Assembly (NCBI RefSeq): GCF_032337115.1
Contig: NZ_JAVXZY010000002.1
Coordinates: 186,001-250,000, forward strand
Source: Roseateles_C aquae
GTDB taxonomy: Bacteria > Pseudomonadota > Gammaproteobacteria > Burkholderiales > Burkholderiaceae_C
Length of the DNA: 64,000 nt
Reading direction: 5' to 3'
Below, one piece after another: positions 19,989-28,351 of this stretch. Below the pieces are notes generated by a model. It was not told where the DNA came from. It saw only the letters and a list, made by a program, of their open reading frames with translations, and did not search any database. The first letter of the stretch is position 1; every line of letters starts with the position of its first letter. Position numbers and translations under genes: made by a program.

Positions 19989-20699
19989 TCAGACCGCGCG
20001 ACGAACCATCAATTCCTTGATCTTGCCGATGGCCTTGGTCGGGTTCAGACCCTTGGGGCAAACATCGACGCAGTTCATGATGGTGTGGCAGCGGAACAGA
20101 CGGTAGGGATCCTCGAGGTTATCGAGGCGCTCGGCGGTCGCTTCGTCGCGGCTGTCGGCGATGAAGCGATAGGCCTGCAGCAGGCCGGCCGGGCCGACGA
20201 ATTTGTCGGGGTTCCACCAGAAGCTGGGGCAGCTCGTCGAACAGCTGGCGCACAGGATGCACTCGTACAGGCCGTCGAGCTCTTCGCGCTCTTCGGGCGA
20301 CTGACGACGCTCCTTCTCGGGCGGAATCGTGTCGTTGACCAGGAAGGGCTTGATCGAGTGGTACTGCTTGAAGAACTGCGTCATGTCGACGATCAGATCC
20401 CGCACCACCGGCAGGCCAGGCAGCGGCTTGAGCACGATGGTGCCCGGCAGCGAACGCATATTGGTCAAGCAGGCCAGGCCGTTCTTGCCGTTGATGTTCA
20501 TCGCGTCGGAGCCGCAGACGCCTTCGCGGCAGGAGCGGCGGAAGGACAGCGTCGGGTCGACCGCCTTGAGCTTGATCAAGGCGTCCAGCAGCATGCGCTC
20601 GTGGCCATCGAGTTCGATCTCGATGGTCTGCATATAGGGCTTGGCGTCCTTGTCCGGGTCGTAGCGGTAGATCTGGAACGTGCGCTTTTGGGTCGTCAT
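19989..20699 (-). CDS. sdhB: Succinate dehydrogenase iron-sulfur subunit
   Basis: This 236-residue subunit has the plant-type 2Fe-2S motif (CREGVCGSDAMN and later Cys) and two C-terminal cysteine clusters (CILCASCSTSCP and CHTIMNCVDVCPKG) for the 4Fe-4S and 3Fe-4S centres. It passes electrons from SdhA flavin to ubiquinone at the membrane anchor. The start at 20699 was chosen because it gives the normal N-terminus (TTQKRTFQIYRYDPD), with AGGA upstream. It lies 14 bp after sdhA. Confidence 0.97.
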   Translation of the reverse strand: MTTQKRTFQIYRYDPDKDAKPYMQTIEIELDGHERMLLDALIKLKAVDPTLSFRRSCREGVCGSDAMNINGKNGLACLTNMRSLPGTIVLKPLPGLPVVRDLIVDMTQFFKQYHSIKPFLVNDTIPPEKERRQSPEEREELDGLYECILCASCSTSCPSFWWNPDKFVGPAGLLQAYRFIADSRDEATAERLDNLEDPYRLFRCHTIMNCVDVCPKGLNPTKAIGKIKELMVRRAV

Positions 20700-20713
20700 G
20701 ATGGGGCTGTCCT

Positions 20714-22501
20714 TTAGAAGGTGCGGACCTTGGGCGGCACCGATTCCACCGTCAGCGGTTGCAGGTTCACGGGCTTGTAGTCCAGGCGGTTGCCTTCGGA
20801 GTACCACAGCGTGTGCTTCATCCAGTTCTCGTCGTCACGGTTCGGGAAGTCGTTGTGGGCGTGAGCACCACGCGACTCCGGACGGGCGGCGGCCGAGATC
20901 ATCGTGGCCTTGGCGGCCTCGATCAGGTTGTCGACTTCCAGCGCTTCCACGCGGGCGGTGTTGAAGACCTTGGACTTGTCCTTCAGACCGATGGCCTTGA
21001 CGCGCTCGGCCACTTCCTTGATCTTGACCACGCCTTCGTCCATGCTGGCCTGGGTGCGGAACACACCGGCGTGCTTTTGCATCGTCGAGCGGATGTCGTT
21101 GGCGACGTCTTGCGCGTATTCGCCGTTGGTGGCCGATTCCAGGCGCGCCAGGCGAGCCAGGGTCTGGTCAGCGGCGTCCTTGGGCAGCGGCTTGTGGTTC
21201 TTGTTCTTCAGTGCGAAGTCGACAATGTGATTGCCGGCGGCACGGCCGAACACCACCAGATCCAGCAGCGAGTTGGTGCCCAGGCGGTTGGCGCCGTGCA
21301 CGCTGACGCAGGAGCACTCGCCGACGGCGTACAGGCCGTTGATGATGTCGTTGTGCTTGCCATTCTTCGGGATCACGACCTGGCCGTGCACATTGGTCGG
21401 AATGCCACCCATCTGGTAGTGGATGGTCGGCACCACCGGGATCGGCTCCTTGGTGATGTCGACGTTGGCGAAGTTGTGGCCAATCTCCAGCACCGAGGGC
21501 AGGCGCTTGGCAATCGTCTCGGCGCCCAGGTGGGTCATGTCCAGCAGCACATAGTCCTTGTTGGGACCGCAGCCGCGACCTTCCTTGATTTCCTGGTCCA
21601 TCGAGCGCGACACGAAGTCACGCGGGGCCAGATCCTTCAGCGTCGGCGCATAGCGCTCCATGAAGCGCTCGCCATTGGCATTGCGCAGGATGGCGCCTTC
21701 GCCGCGGCAGCCTTCGGTCAGCAGCACGCCGGCACCGGCCACGCCGGTCGGGTGGAACTGCCAGAACTCCATGTCTTCCAGCGGGATGTCGGCGCGGGCC
21801 GCCATGCCCAGGCCGTCGCCGGTGTTGATGAAGGCATTGGTCGAGGCGGCGAAGATGCGCCCTGCCCCGCCGGTGGCCATCAGCACCGTCTTGGCCTCAA
21901 GAATGTGGACTTCACCGGTTTCCATTTCCAGCGCGGTCACGCCGACGACATCGCCTTCGGCGTCGCGGATGATGTCCAGCGCCATCCACTCGACGAAGAA
22001 CTGGGTCTTGGCCTTGACGTTTTGCTGGTACAGCGTGTGCAGCAGCGCGTGGCCGGTACGGTCGGCCGCAGCGCAGGCGCGCTGCACCGGCTTTTCGCCG
22101 TAGTTGGCGGTGTGGCCGCCGAAGGGGCGCTGGTAGATGGTGCCGTCCGGATTGCGGTCGAAAGGCATGCCGAAGTGCTCAAGCTCGTAAACGACCTTGG
22201 GTGCTTCGCGGCACATGAATTCGATCGCGTCCTGGTCACCCAGCCAATCCGAACCCTTGACGGTGTCGAAGAAGTGATAGTGCCAGTTGTCTTCCGACAT
22301 ATTGCCCAGCGAGGCGCCGATGCCGCCTTGGGCCGCGACGGTGTGCGAGCGGGTCGGGAAGACCTTGGACAGCACGGCCACGTTCAGGCCGGCCAGCGAG
22401 AGTTGCAGCGAGGCGCGCATGCCGGAACCACCGGCACCGACGATCACCACGTCAAATTTGCGTCGGGCCAGCGAGTTTCCCAGCGAGGTTGCGATTTGCA
22501 T
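20714..22501 (-). CDS. sdhA: Succinate dehydrogenase flavoprotein subunit
   Basis: This is the 595-residue catalytic subunit. The dinucleotide motif VVIVGAGGSGMRASLQL lies near residues 18-34. H53 in RSHTVAAQGG is the expected covalent FAD attachment site. The substrate-binding region includes the HPTGVAGAG and GANRLGTNSLLDLVVFGRAAG segments. The start at 22501 has GGAG about 9 nt upstream and lies 2 bp after the sdhD stop. The enzyme oxidises succinate to fumarate on the cytoplasmic face of the membrane. Confidence 0.97.
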   Translation of the reverse strand: MQIATSLGNSLARRKFDVVIVGAGGSGMRASLQLSLAGLNVAVLSKVFPTRSHTVAAQGGIGASLGNMSEDNWHYHFFDTVKGSDWLGDQDAIEFMCREAPKVVYELEHFGMPFDRNPDGTIYQRPFGGHTANYGEKPVQRACAAADRTGHALLHTLYQQNVKAKTQFFVEWMALDIIRDAEGDVVGVTALEMETGEVHILEAKTVLMATGGAGRIFAASTNAFINTGDGLGMAARADIPLEDMEFWQFHPTGVAGAGVLLTEGCRGEGAILRNANGERFMERYAPTLKDLAPRDFVSRSMDQEIKEGRGCGPNKDYVLLDMTHLGAETIAKRLPSVLEIGHNFANVDITKEPIPVVPTIHYQMGGIPTNVHGQVVIPKNGKHNDIINGLYAVGECSCVSVHGANRLGTNSLLDLVVFGRAAGNHIVDFALKNKNHKPLPKDAADQTLARLARLESATNGEYAQDVANDIRSTMQKHAGVFRTQASMDEGVVKIKEVAERVKAIGLKDKSKVFNTARVEALEVDNLIEAAKATMISAAARPESRGAHAHNDFPNRDDENWMKHTLWYSEGNRLDYKPVNLQPLTVESVPPKVRTF

Positions 22502-22503
22502 TT

Positions 22504-22866
22504 TTACAGTCTCCACAGCACTTGGATCGCCCAGCCGGCGCAGCCCGACAGCCACACCAGTGTGAACACATGCAGCGCCAGCCGCAGGCCCACCGGTTTG
22601 ACGTAATCCATCCAGATATCACGAACGCCGACCCAGGCGTGATAGCCCAGCGAGATGATCAGCGTGAAGGTCAGGAACTTCATCCATTGCTGGGAGAAGA
22701 TGCCGGCCCACAGGTCGTAGCCCAGCGGCTGGCGGGTCAGCAGGATCTGCGCCAGCAGCGCGATCGTGAACAGCGCCATCAACACCGCCGTGGCGCGCTG
22801 GGCCAGCCAGTCGCGCAGGCCATAGTGCGCACCGACAACGATGCGCTTGGTTCCAAAAGTACTCAT
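22504..22866 (-). CDS. sdhD: Succinate dehydrogenase hydrophobic membrane anchor
   Basis: This 120-residue protein has three predicted membrane helices (about 22-42, 62-80 and 92-115) and the SdhD-like HAWVGVRDIWMDYVKP segment, where the conserved His and Asp/Tyr lie near the quinone and haem site. It anchors SdhAB together with SdhC. It follows sdhC by 55 bp. Confidence 0.93.
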   Translation of the reverse strand: MSTFGTKRIVVGAHYGLRDWLAQRATAVLMALFTIALLAQILLTRQPLGYDLWAGIFSQQWMKFLTFTLIISLGYHAWVGVRDIWMDYVKPVGLRLALHVFTLVWLSGCAGWAIQVLWRL

Positions 22867-22921
22867 TGTTATTGCCTCGTCTTCAGGACAGGGGTCAGGT
22901 CTTGCTGTCTGGCCGTACGCA

Positions 22922-23362
22922 TCAGTACAGGCCGAAGAGCTTGGCGCCCAGGGCCAGCGTCAGCAGCGTGCCCAGGGCCAGCGTCAACACGGCGCTGGAA
23001 TGGCCTTGCTGCTTGCTGACGCTGTGCGTGGCGTCCATCCACAGATGGCGCACGCCGGCGATGAAGTGATGCAGATAGCCCCAGATCAGCGCCAGCGTCA
23101 CCAGCTTCACAAACCAGGCGGGCACAAAGCCGATGCCGGCCACGAAGGCATTGGTGAAGGCGCCGTAGGAGATCTCGGAAGTCAGACTGGTGTCGAACAT
23201 CCAGATCACGAAGGGCAGCAGCAAGAACATCAGCAGGCCGCTGATGCGATGCAAGATCGACACGATGCCGGCCGGTGGCAGGCGGTACGAAACGATCTCC
23301 GTGACGTGAATATTGCGATAGACCGGTCGCTTCCTGGCAGCGCTGTTGGTGGTGTCCGTCAT
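22922..23362 (-). CDS. sdhC: Succinate dehydrogenase cytochrome b556 subunit
   Basis: This 146-residue protein has three helices. The family signatures RPVYRNIHV, SILHRISGLLMF (quinone-site Ser/Arg) and LHHFIAGVRHLWMD, with the haem b His, are all visible. It is the first structural gene of the sdh operon, and the promoter should lie in 23363-23463. Confidence 0.95.
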   Translation of the reverse strand: MTDTTNSAARKRPVYRNIHVTEIVSYRLPPAGIVSILHRISGLLMFLLLPFVIWMFDTSLTSEISYGAFTNAFVAGIGFVPAWFVKLVTLALIWGYLHHFIAGVRHLWMDATHSVSKQQGHSSAVLTLALGTLLTLALGAKLFGLY

Positions 23363-23406
23363 ACCGACCCTTTGTAATTAACGTGAAACCTGATGATTTT
23401 ATTGCA

Positions 23407-23444
23407 ATGCAACAGCACCCCATGCGGCTTGCTTGCTGTTGCAT
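23407..23444. repeat. Inverted repeat between gntR and sdhC
   Basis: ATGCAACAGCA (23407-23417) and TGCTGTTGCAT (23434-23444) are exact reverse complements with a 16-nt loop. It lies 20 bp after the gntR stop and about 45 bp before the sdhC start on the same strand. No T-tract follows. It could be a gntR 3' hairpin, a leader structure of sdhC or a protein binding site. Confidence 0.55.
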
Positions 23445-23463
23445 CCCTGCACCTGTGCGAGGG

Positions 23464-24249
23464 TCAATTCAAATCATTGCGATAAAAGTGAGTGGAAGTG
23501 TTGTACAAGCCGCGCCGCAACTCGACCGGCTTGTCGCCATAGGTGAATGACAGGCGTTCGACGCTGAGCAGCGGCGCGCCGATCTCGACCTGCAGCAGCG
23601 CCGCCGTCTCGGCGTCGGCCAGCACAGCCCGGATCTTTTCCTGCGCGCGAATCATCTGCACCCCGAACTCCGTCTCGAACAAACCATAAAAAGGCCCGCG
23701 GTGCTGGTTCAGCCGTTCGGTCGTCAGACCCTTGAACAACTGCCCCGGCAGCCAGATATCGTCCAGCACCACCGGCCTGCCCTTGCTGTGCAGCAGCCGG
23801 CGCACTTCGACCATCGCGTCACCCGAGCGCATCTGCAAAGCCTTGGCAATCCAGGCCGGCGCGCGCTGCCTCCGGCAATCCAGCAACTGCCGCCCCAGCC
23901 CCGCCTCCTGCCCTTCATCGGGCATCAGGCGCAGAAAGCGGTATTGCTGCTGCTGCTCGGCATGGGTGGCAACGAATGTCCCCTTGCCCTGGCGGCGCAC
24001 CAGCAGATTCTCGGCCGCAAGTTCGTCAACAGCCTTACGAACCGTGCCCTGGCTGACACCAAAGCGCTGCGCCAGTTCCATCTCGCTGGGGATGCTCTCG
24101 CCCGCCTTCCATTCACCGGCCTGCAGCCGCGTGATGATCAGCCCCTTGATCTGCCGGTACAGCGGGCTGAACGAGGGCGCGCCCGCGCCGTCGCCGCGCT
24201 CGGGCATGTCGGTGCTGGGGGCTAGGGGCTGGGCAGGCATGGCCGGCAT
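23464..24249 (-). CDS. GntR-family (HutC/UTRA subfamily) transcriptional regulator
   Basis: This 261-residue regulator has a GntR winged helix (about residues 27-95: LYRQIKGLI, IPSEMELAQRFGVSQGTVRKAVDELA, RRQGKGTFVA). A UTRA effector domain of the HutC type follows (about 110-255). It lies between sdhC on the same strand and mdh on the opposite strand, in the middle of the TCA cluster. That suggests a regulator of sdh-gltA and mdh, though the effector is unknown. In-frame methionines at residue 4 or 15 are alternative starts. Confidence 0.88.
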   Translation of the reverse strand: MPAMPAQPLAPSTDMPERGDGAGAPSFSPLYRQIKGLIITRLQAGEWKAGESIPSEMELAQRFGVSQGTVRKAVDELAAENLLVRRQGKGTFVATHAEQQQQYRFLRLMPDEGQEAGLGRQLLDCRRQRAPAWIAKALQMRSGDAMVEVRRLLHSKGRPVVLDDIWLPGQLFKGLTTERLNQHRGPFYGLFETEFGVQMIRAQEKIRAVLADAETAALLQVEIGAPLLSVERLSFTYGDKPVELRRGLYNTSTHFYRNDLN

Positions 24250-24292
24250 TGCAGCACAGGCAGGGCAGGCAGTCCAGCGTCTGACGACTTAG

Positions 24293-24306
24293 ATCTTCTA
24301 TAAGAC
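24293..24306. promoter_or_regulatory. Candidate GntR operator between gntR and mdh
   Basis: ATCTTCTATAAGAC is an imperfect palindrome (ATCTT/AAGAC half-sites), followed immediately by a second ATAAGAC. It is unusually AT-rich for this genome and sits between the divergent gntR and mdh genes, 44 bp from the gntR start. HutC-type regulators commonly bind short AT-rich palindromes. The assignment is inference. Confidence 0.4.
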
Positions 24307-24522
24307 ATAAGACTGTCAGATTTGTGCAAAGCAGCATTGATAATCTGCAACGGTGTGCGCTATTTGCCGGACTCCGGCGCCGGTCAAGCTCGGGAATGCC
24401 CGTGGTCTGGCCTACACTTGGCGCCACCAGCGCTGCCGAGGCCAGCCCTTGGGGCCCGCTCGCCACAGGGTGCGCGGCCAGCGCCGAACAGATTTCGCAC
24501 TTCAAACCTTTCGGAGAATCCC

Positions 24523-25509
24523 ATGAGCAAGACTCCCGTTCGCGTTGCCGTCACCGGCGCCGCAGGCCAGATTGGCTACGCCCTGCTGTTCCGCATCGCC
24601 TCCGGCGAAATGCTGGGCAAGGACCAGCCCGTCATCCTGCAACTGCTGGAGATTCCCGACGAGAAGGCCCAGAACGCGCTGAAGGGCGTGATCATGGAAC
24701 TGGAAGACTGCGCCTTCCCGCTGCTGGCCGGCGTTGAAGCCCACAGCGACCCGCTGCAAGCCTTCAAGGACACCGACTACGCACTGCTGGTTGGCGCTCG
24801 CCCCCGCGGCCCTGGCATGGAGCGTGCTGACCTGCTGGCCGCCAACGCGCAGATCTTCACCGCCCAGGGCAAGGCCCTGAACGCCGTGGCTTCGCGCAAC
24901 GTCAAGGTGCTGGTGGTCGGCAACCCGGCCAACACCAACGCCTATATCGCGATGAAGTCGGCCCCTGACCTGCCGGCCAAGAACTTCACCGCCATGCTGC
25001 GCCTGGACCACAACCGCGCCGCTTCGCAACTGGCTGCCAAGACCGGCACCGCCGTGGGCGACATCAAGAAGCTGACCGTCTGGGGCAACCACTCGCCGAC
25101 GATGTACGCCGACTACCGCTTCGCCACCACCAATGGCAAGTCGATCAAGGATCTGGTCAACGACCAGGTCTGGAACGCTGACACCTTCCTGCCCACCGTC
25201 GGCAAGCGCGGCGCCGCCATCATCGCCGCTCGCGGCCTGTCCTCGGCCGCCTCGGCTGCCAACGCCGCCATCGATCACATGCGCGACTGGGCCCTGGGCT
25301 CCAACGGCGAATGGGTCACCATGGGCGTGCCTTCGAATGGCGAGTACGGCATCCCGGCTGGCGTGGTGTTCGGCTTCCCGGTGACCACCGCCGGCGGCGA
25401 ATACAAGATCGTCGAAGGCCTGGAGATCGATGCCTTCTCGCAAGAGCGCATCAATATCACCCTGGCCGAACTGCAGGGCGAGCAAGACGGCGTCAAGCAC
25501 CTGCTGTGA
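24523..25509 (+). CDS. mdh: Malate dehydrogenase
   Basis: This 328-residue NAD-dependent malate dehydrogenase is of the type common in beta-proteobacteria. It has the nucleotide motif VTGAAGQIGYALLF (about 10-23), the substrate-binding ARPRGPGMERADLL segment, VGNPANTNAYI, LDHNRA and the catalytic VWGNHSPTMYAD region. The start at 24523 is preceded by GGAG. It is divergent from gntR and is followed by a clear terminator. Confidence 0.97.
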   Translation: MSKTPVRVAVTGAAGQIGYALLFRIASGEMLGKDQPVILQLLEIPDEKAQNALKGVIMELEDCAFPLLAGVEAHSDPLQAFKDTDYALLVGARPRGPGMERADLLAANAQIFTAQGKALNAVASRNVKVLVVGNPANTNAYIAMKSAPDLPAKNFTAMLRLDHNRAASQLAAKTGTAVGDIKKLTVWGNHSPTMYADYRFATTNGKSIKDLVNDQVWNADTFLPTVGKRGAAIIAARGLSSAASAANAAIDHMRDWALGSNGEWVTMGVPSNGEYGIPAGVVFGFPVTTAGGEYKIVEGLEIDAFSQERINITLAELQGEQDGVKHLL

Positions 25510-25547
25510 TCGCCTGCTGAAGACAGCGCTGCTTGCAGCGATACTTG

Positions 25548-25575
25548 AAAGGGTCGGCCGATGCCGGCCCTTTTT
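25548..25575 (+). terminator. Intrinsic terminator of mdh
   Basis: AAAGGGTCGGC, a CGAT loop and GCCGGCCCTTT form an 11-bp stem with one wobble pair, running into TTTTT. It starts 39 bp after the mdh stop. Confidence 0.88.
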
Positions 25576-25610
25576 CATTGCGCCTTTGCGCGCCAGTTGT
25601 TGAACAAACA

Positions 25611-25714
25611 AACCACAGAGTCACAGAGCCACGGAGGAAGGCACAGAGCCATAGAGCCACAGAGCCACAGAGCCAATGCGGCTATTTTCTCTGTGTCTCA
25701 GTGGCTCTGTGGTG
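25611..25714. repeat. CACAGAG-type imperfect inverted repeat, copy 2
   Basis: The left part (25612-25674) holds six or more CACAGAG or near-CACAGAG units on the + strand. The right part (25688-25713) holds the complementary TCTCTGTG/GGCTCTGTGG units. It lies in the 287-bp gap after mdh and is the same repeat type as 13353-13431, but longer on the left arm. It explains nearly all of this gap not used by the terminator. Confidence 0.8.
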
Positions 25715-25796
25715 TGCTTCTCTTGGCTTTTGACCCATCAACAAGCAACGCCAAGATAGGCTTGTCATTGCCGTTACTGAACTTGAGTTGATTCGC

Positions 25797-26798
25797 ATGT
25801 CCACCGCCCTGCACCCCAAACTGGCCCTGTTCGAAGAAGGCGATGCCGCCACGCTGCTGCCCGTGGTTGACCACTACTGCGGCGTCGAGGCGCGGATGCT
25901 CAAGAGCCTGGAATTGCAGGGCGAGCTGGGCCCGGTGTTCGACATCACGCTGGATTGCGAGGACGGTGCGCCGATAGGCGGCGAAGCGGAGCATATGCAG
26001 CTGGTGCTGAGCCTGCTCAATGACCCGCAATTGAATCGACATGGCCGCGTGGGCGTGCGCGTCCACCCGTTCGACCACCCGGCCTTTGAAGCCGATGTCG
26101 ATGCCTTGATTCAGTCAGGCGGCGAGCGCCTGGCCTATCTGATGTTGCCCAAGCCGCGCCAACTCGCCGATGTGCAGGCCGGCTGCGCCTTCATCGATGC
26201 CGCGCTACAGCGTCACGGCACTGCCAAGCCGCTGCCGATTCACACGCTGATCGAGACGCATGGCGCGCTGCAGGACGTGCGCGCGATTGCCGCCCATCCG
26301 CGCATTGAGTCGCTTTCCTTCGGGCTGATGGATTTCGTCTCCGCCCATCGCGGCGCCATTCCGCGCAGCGCGATGACGCTGGAGGGGCAGTTCAGCCATC
26401 CACTGGTGGTGCGTGCCAAGCTGGAAATCGCCGCGGCCGCCCATGCCCATGGCAAGACGCCGTCGCACTGCGTGGTGACCGAATTCAAGAGCGTCAGCAG
26501 CATCGAGGCGGCCGCCAGTCGTGCCGCGCGCGAGTTCGGCTACACGCGGATGTGGAGCATCCACCCGAGCCAGATCCAGCCCATCATCGAGGCCTTTGCA
26601 CCGAGCGTGGCCGAGATCGATGAGGCCATCGCCATCGTGCAGGCGGCGCAGGCCGCGCAGTGGGCGCCCATCCAGTACCGCGACACCCTGCACGACCGCG
26701 CCAGCTACCGCTATTTCTGGCAGGTGCTGGAGCGCGCCCATCGCACCGGCCAGACCCTGCCCAAGGAAGTCTGCCGCGCCTACTTTGATGCCTGTTGA
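25797..26798 (+). CDS. HpcH/HpaI aldolase / citrate lyase beta-like CoA ester lyase
   Basis: This 333-residue TIM-barrel protein belongs to the CitE/malyl-CoA lyase superfamily. It shows FDITLDCEDGAP with the acidic metal-binding region, VRVHPFDHP, LMLPKPRQLADV and HTLIETHGAL. The C-terminal WSIHPSQIQPI motif is typical of CitE-like proteins. No citrate lyase alpha or gamma gene is adjacent, so a free CoA-ester lyase is more likely than a citrate lyase subunit. The start at 25797 (ATG) is preferred over an in-frame TTG at 25788. It sits between mdh and acnB, which fits organic-acid metabolism. Confidence 0.85.
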   Translation: MSTALHPKLALFEEGDAATLLPVVDHYCGVEARMLKSLELQGELGPVFDITLDCEDGAPIGGEAEHMQLVLSLLNDPQLNRHGRVGVRVHPFDHPAFEADVDALIQSGGERLAYLMLPKPRQLADVQAGCAFIDAALQRHGTAKPLPIHTLIETHGALQDVRAIAAHPRIESLSFGLMDFVSAHRGAIPRSAMTLEGQFSHPLVVRAKLEIAAAAHAHGKTPSHCVVTEFKSVSSIEAAASRAAREFGYTRMWSIHPSQIQPIIEAFAPSVAEIDEAIAIVQAAQAAQWAPIQYRDTLHDRASYRYFWQVLERAHRTGQTLPKEVCRAYFDAC

Positions 26799-26933
26799 TC
26801 AGCGTAGGCGCGCCTGTTGCAGCCTGTCGCGAATCTGCAGCGCCGCTTGCATCTATGCAGGCAAATGCTTATCTCCAGCGGCGCAAACAGGCTGACAATA
26901 GCCAGCATTGATAGACGCCCGTGAGATGTCCCG

Positions 26934-27467
26934 ATGATGATGAAGCGCCTGAGCCCTCTTGCTACCCTGCTCTGCGCCAGCCTGCTGGCCGGCAATGCCT
27001 GGTCCGCCGCCGTTGAGAATGCCAAGCCCAAGAGCCGACTGGCCGCCAAGATCAAGCCCGAGACGGCCATCGCGCCGCTGCCCGCCGATGAGCCGGCCTT
27101 GAACGAGGAACAGATGGCCGTCGGCCCGCGCGTCCACGCCGGCGAGGTCGCCTGCGAATTCAACCAAAAGGTGCAGCTGACGCCGCATCCCGACAAGCCG
27201 GGCCGCTTCCGCCTGCAGTTCGGCAAGATGGTCTACAACATGACGCCCGAGCCCACCAGCACCGGCGCAGTACGCCTCGAAGACAAGGCTGCCGGCGTGG
27301 TCTGGCTGCAGATCCCGACCAAATCCATGCTGATGAACGCCAAACTGGGCCAGCGGATGGTCGACAGCTGCCAGCACGCCGACCAGGTCAGCTTCGCCAA
27401 GAACCTGAGCGCAGCCAAGCCCGAAGGCGGCATTGGCATCACGCCCGGCACCAGCATCAACAACTGA
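26934..27467 (+). CDS. Small secreted protein of unknown function
   Basis: This 177-residue protein has a clear signal peptide (residues 1-25, ending near NAWSAA). A lysine-rich linker and a mature domain follow, with one Cys in EVACEFNQKVQLTPHP and a second in DSCQHADQ, perhaps a disulfide. I do not recognise a named domain. It lies between the CitE-like gene and vapBC on the same strand. The start could be at 26934, 26937 or 26940. Confidence 0.7.
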   Translation: MMMKRLSPLATLLCASLLAGNAWSAAVENAKPKSRLAAKIKPETAIAPLPADEPALNEEQMAVGPRVHAGEVACEFNQKVQLTPHPDKPGRFRLQFGKMVYNMTPEPTSTGAVRLEDKAAGVVWLQIPTKSMLMNAKLGQRMVDSCQHADQVSFAKNLSAAKPEGGIGITPGTSINN

Positions 27468-27557
27468 GTCGCGCGAGAAGGCGAATACGAACAGGAGGCT
27501 GCGGCCTCCTTTCTTGTTTTCTGCTGCCATGTCTTGCGTCAGCGCAAGGGAAATCCC
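27468..27557. other. Short gap before vapBC promoter
   Basis: It contains a 7-bp inverted repeat, CAAGGGA-AA-TCCCTTG (27545-27560), just upstream of and overlapping the vapBC -35. No gene is seen. Confidence 0.5.
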
Positions 27558-27598
27558 TTGGCTGCGGCCTCAAAGTATGTAAAATCAATGCATACTTT
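27558..27598 (+). promoter_or_regulatory. vapBC promoter with overlapping inverted-repeat operator
   Basis: A -35 TTGGCT (27558-27563) and -10 TAAAAT (27580-27585) are separated by 16 nt. AAAGTATG (27572-27579) and CATACTTT (27591-27598) form a perfect 8-bp inverted repeat that brackets the -10 element. This is where an autoregulating antitoxin would be expected to bind. Confidence 0.65.
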
Positions 27599-27620
27599 CT
27601 AGCGCATACCGCGGAGGCTG

Positions 27621-27869
27621 ATGATGGAAGCCACAGTGGCCGAACGAGGCCAGATCACGCTGCCCAAGGCAGTACGCGATGCGCTGGGCCTGAGCAAAGG
27701 CACGGTGCTCAAGGTCGAACTCGAAGGCGGCCGCATCATTCTGCGCAAGAACGTCGACGACGCGATCTCGCGCGCCCGCGGCAAGTTCAAGCTGGATGGC
27801 TTTGCCTCGGTGGACGACGCCATGCGCGCCGTACGCGGCCGCGCCCCCGGTGATCCGCTCGATCAGTAA
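27621..27869 (+). CDS. AbrB/SpoVT-like antitoxin (VapB type)
   Basis: This 82-residue protein has an N-terminal swapped-hairpin AbrB DNA-binding domain (VAERGQITLPKAVRDALGLSKGTVLKV). Its C-terminal tail is of the type that inhibits a partner PIN toxin. The PIN-domain gene starts 18 bp downstream. The start could be the first or second ATG (27621 or 27624). An inverted repeat upstream probably mediates autorepression. Confidence 0.88.
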   Translation: MMEATVAERGQITLPKAVRDALGLSKGTVLKVELEGGRIILRKNVDDAISRARGKFKLDGFASVDDAMRAVRGRAPGDPLDQ

Positions 27870-27887
27870 ACCGCCCGAGCCGCCACC

Positions 27888-28292
27888 ATGATTGCCATCG
27901 ACTCCTCCGTGCTGGTTGACCTGCTCAGCGACAGCGCCCGTGCCGATCTGGCCGAGGCCGCGCTGCGCGATGCACTCAGCCATGGCCCGGTCGTGGTCTG
28001 CGATGTGGTGGTGTCGGAAATCTGCTCCTCGCTGCAGAATGGCGATCAGGCCATGCAGGCGCTCGAAGACATGGGCATCAGTTACAGCCCGGTCGAGCAG
28101 AAGGCCGCCATCCGCGCTGGCGAAATGCAGCGCCGCTACCGCAGCCGCGGCGGACACCGCCAACGCACCGTTCCCGATTTCATCGTCGGCGCCCACGCAC
28201 TGCTGCAGTGCAATGCGCTGATCACCCACGACGACGGATTCTTTCGCGACTACTTCAAGGGCCTGAAGGTGATCACACCCAAGGCCAGCTGA
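27888..28292 (+). CDS. PIN-domain ribonuclease toxin (VapC type)
   Basis: This 134-residue PIN-domain protein has the acidic catalytic set expected of VapC endoribonucleases: D5 (IDSSVLVDLL), E44 (VVSEI), D97 (PDFIVGAHA) and D115/D116 (THDDGFF). The upstream gene encodes its likely antitoxin. All acidic residues are kept, so the toxin is probably functional. The pair interrupts the mdh-acnB gene neighbourhood. Confidence 0.88.
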   Translation: MIAIDSSVLVDLLSDSARADLAEAALRDALSHGPVVVCDVVVSEICSSLQNGDQAMQALEDMGISYSPVEQKAAIRAGEMQRRYRSRGGHRQRTVPDFIVGAHALLQCNALITHDDGFFRDYFKGLKVITPKAS

Positions 28293-28351
28293 ACCTCGAC
28301 ATTGAAGCCAACGCGCCACCTACACCCTCGCAACACCTGGAGAGCTAGACC

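Noticed and set aside
25611..25714. CRISPR array
   Set aside because: The units are only 7-10 bp, have no unique spacers of constant length, and face an inverted copy; no cas gene is nearby.
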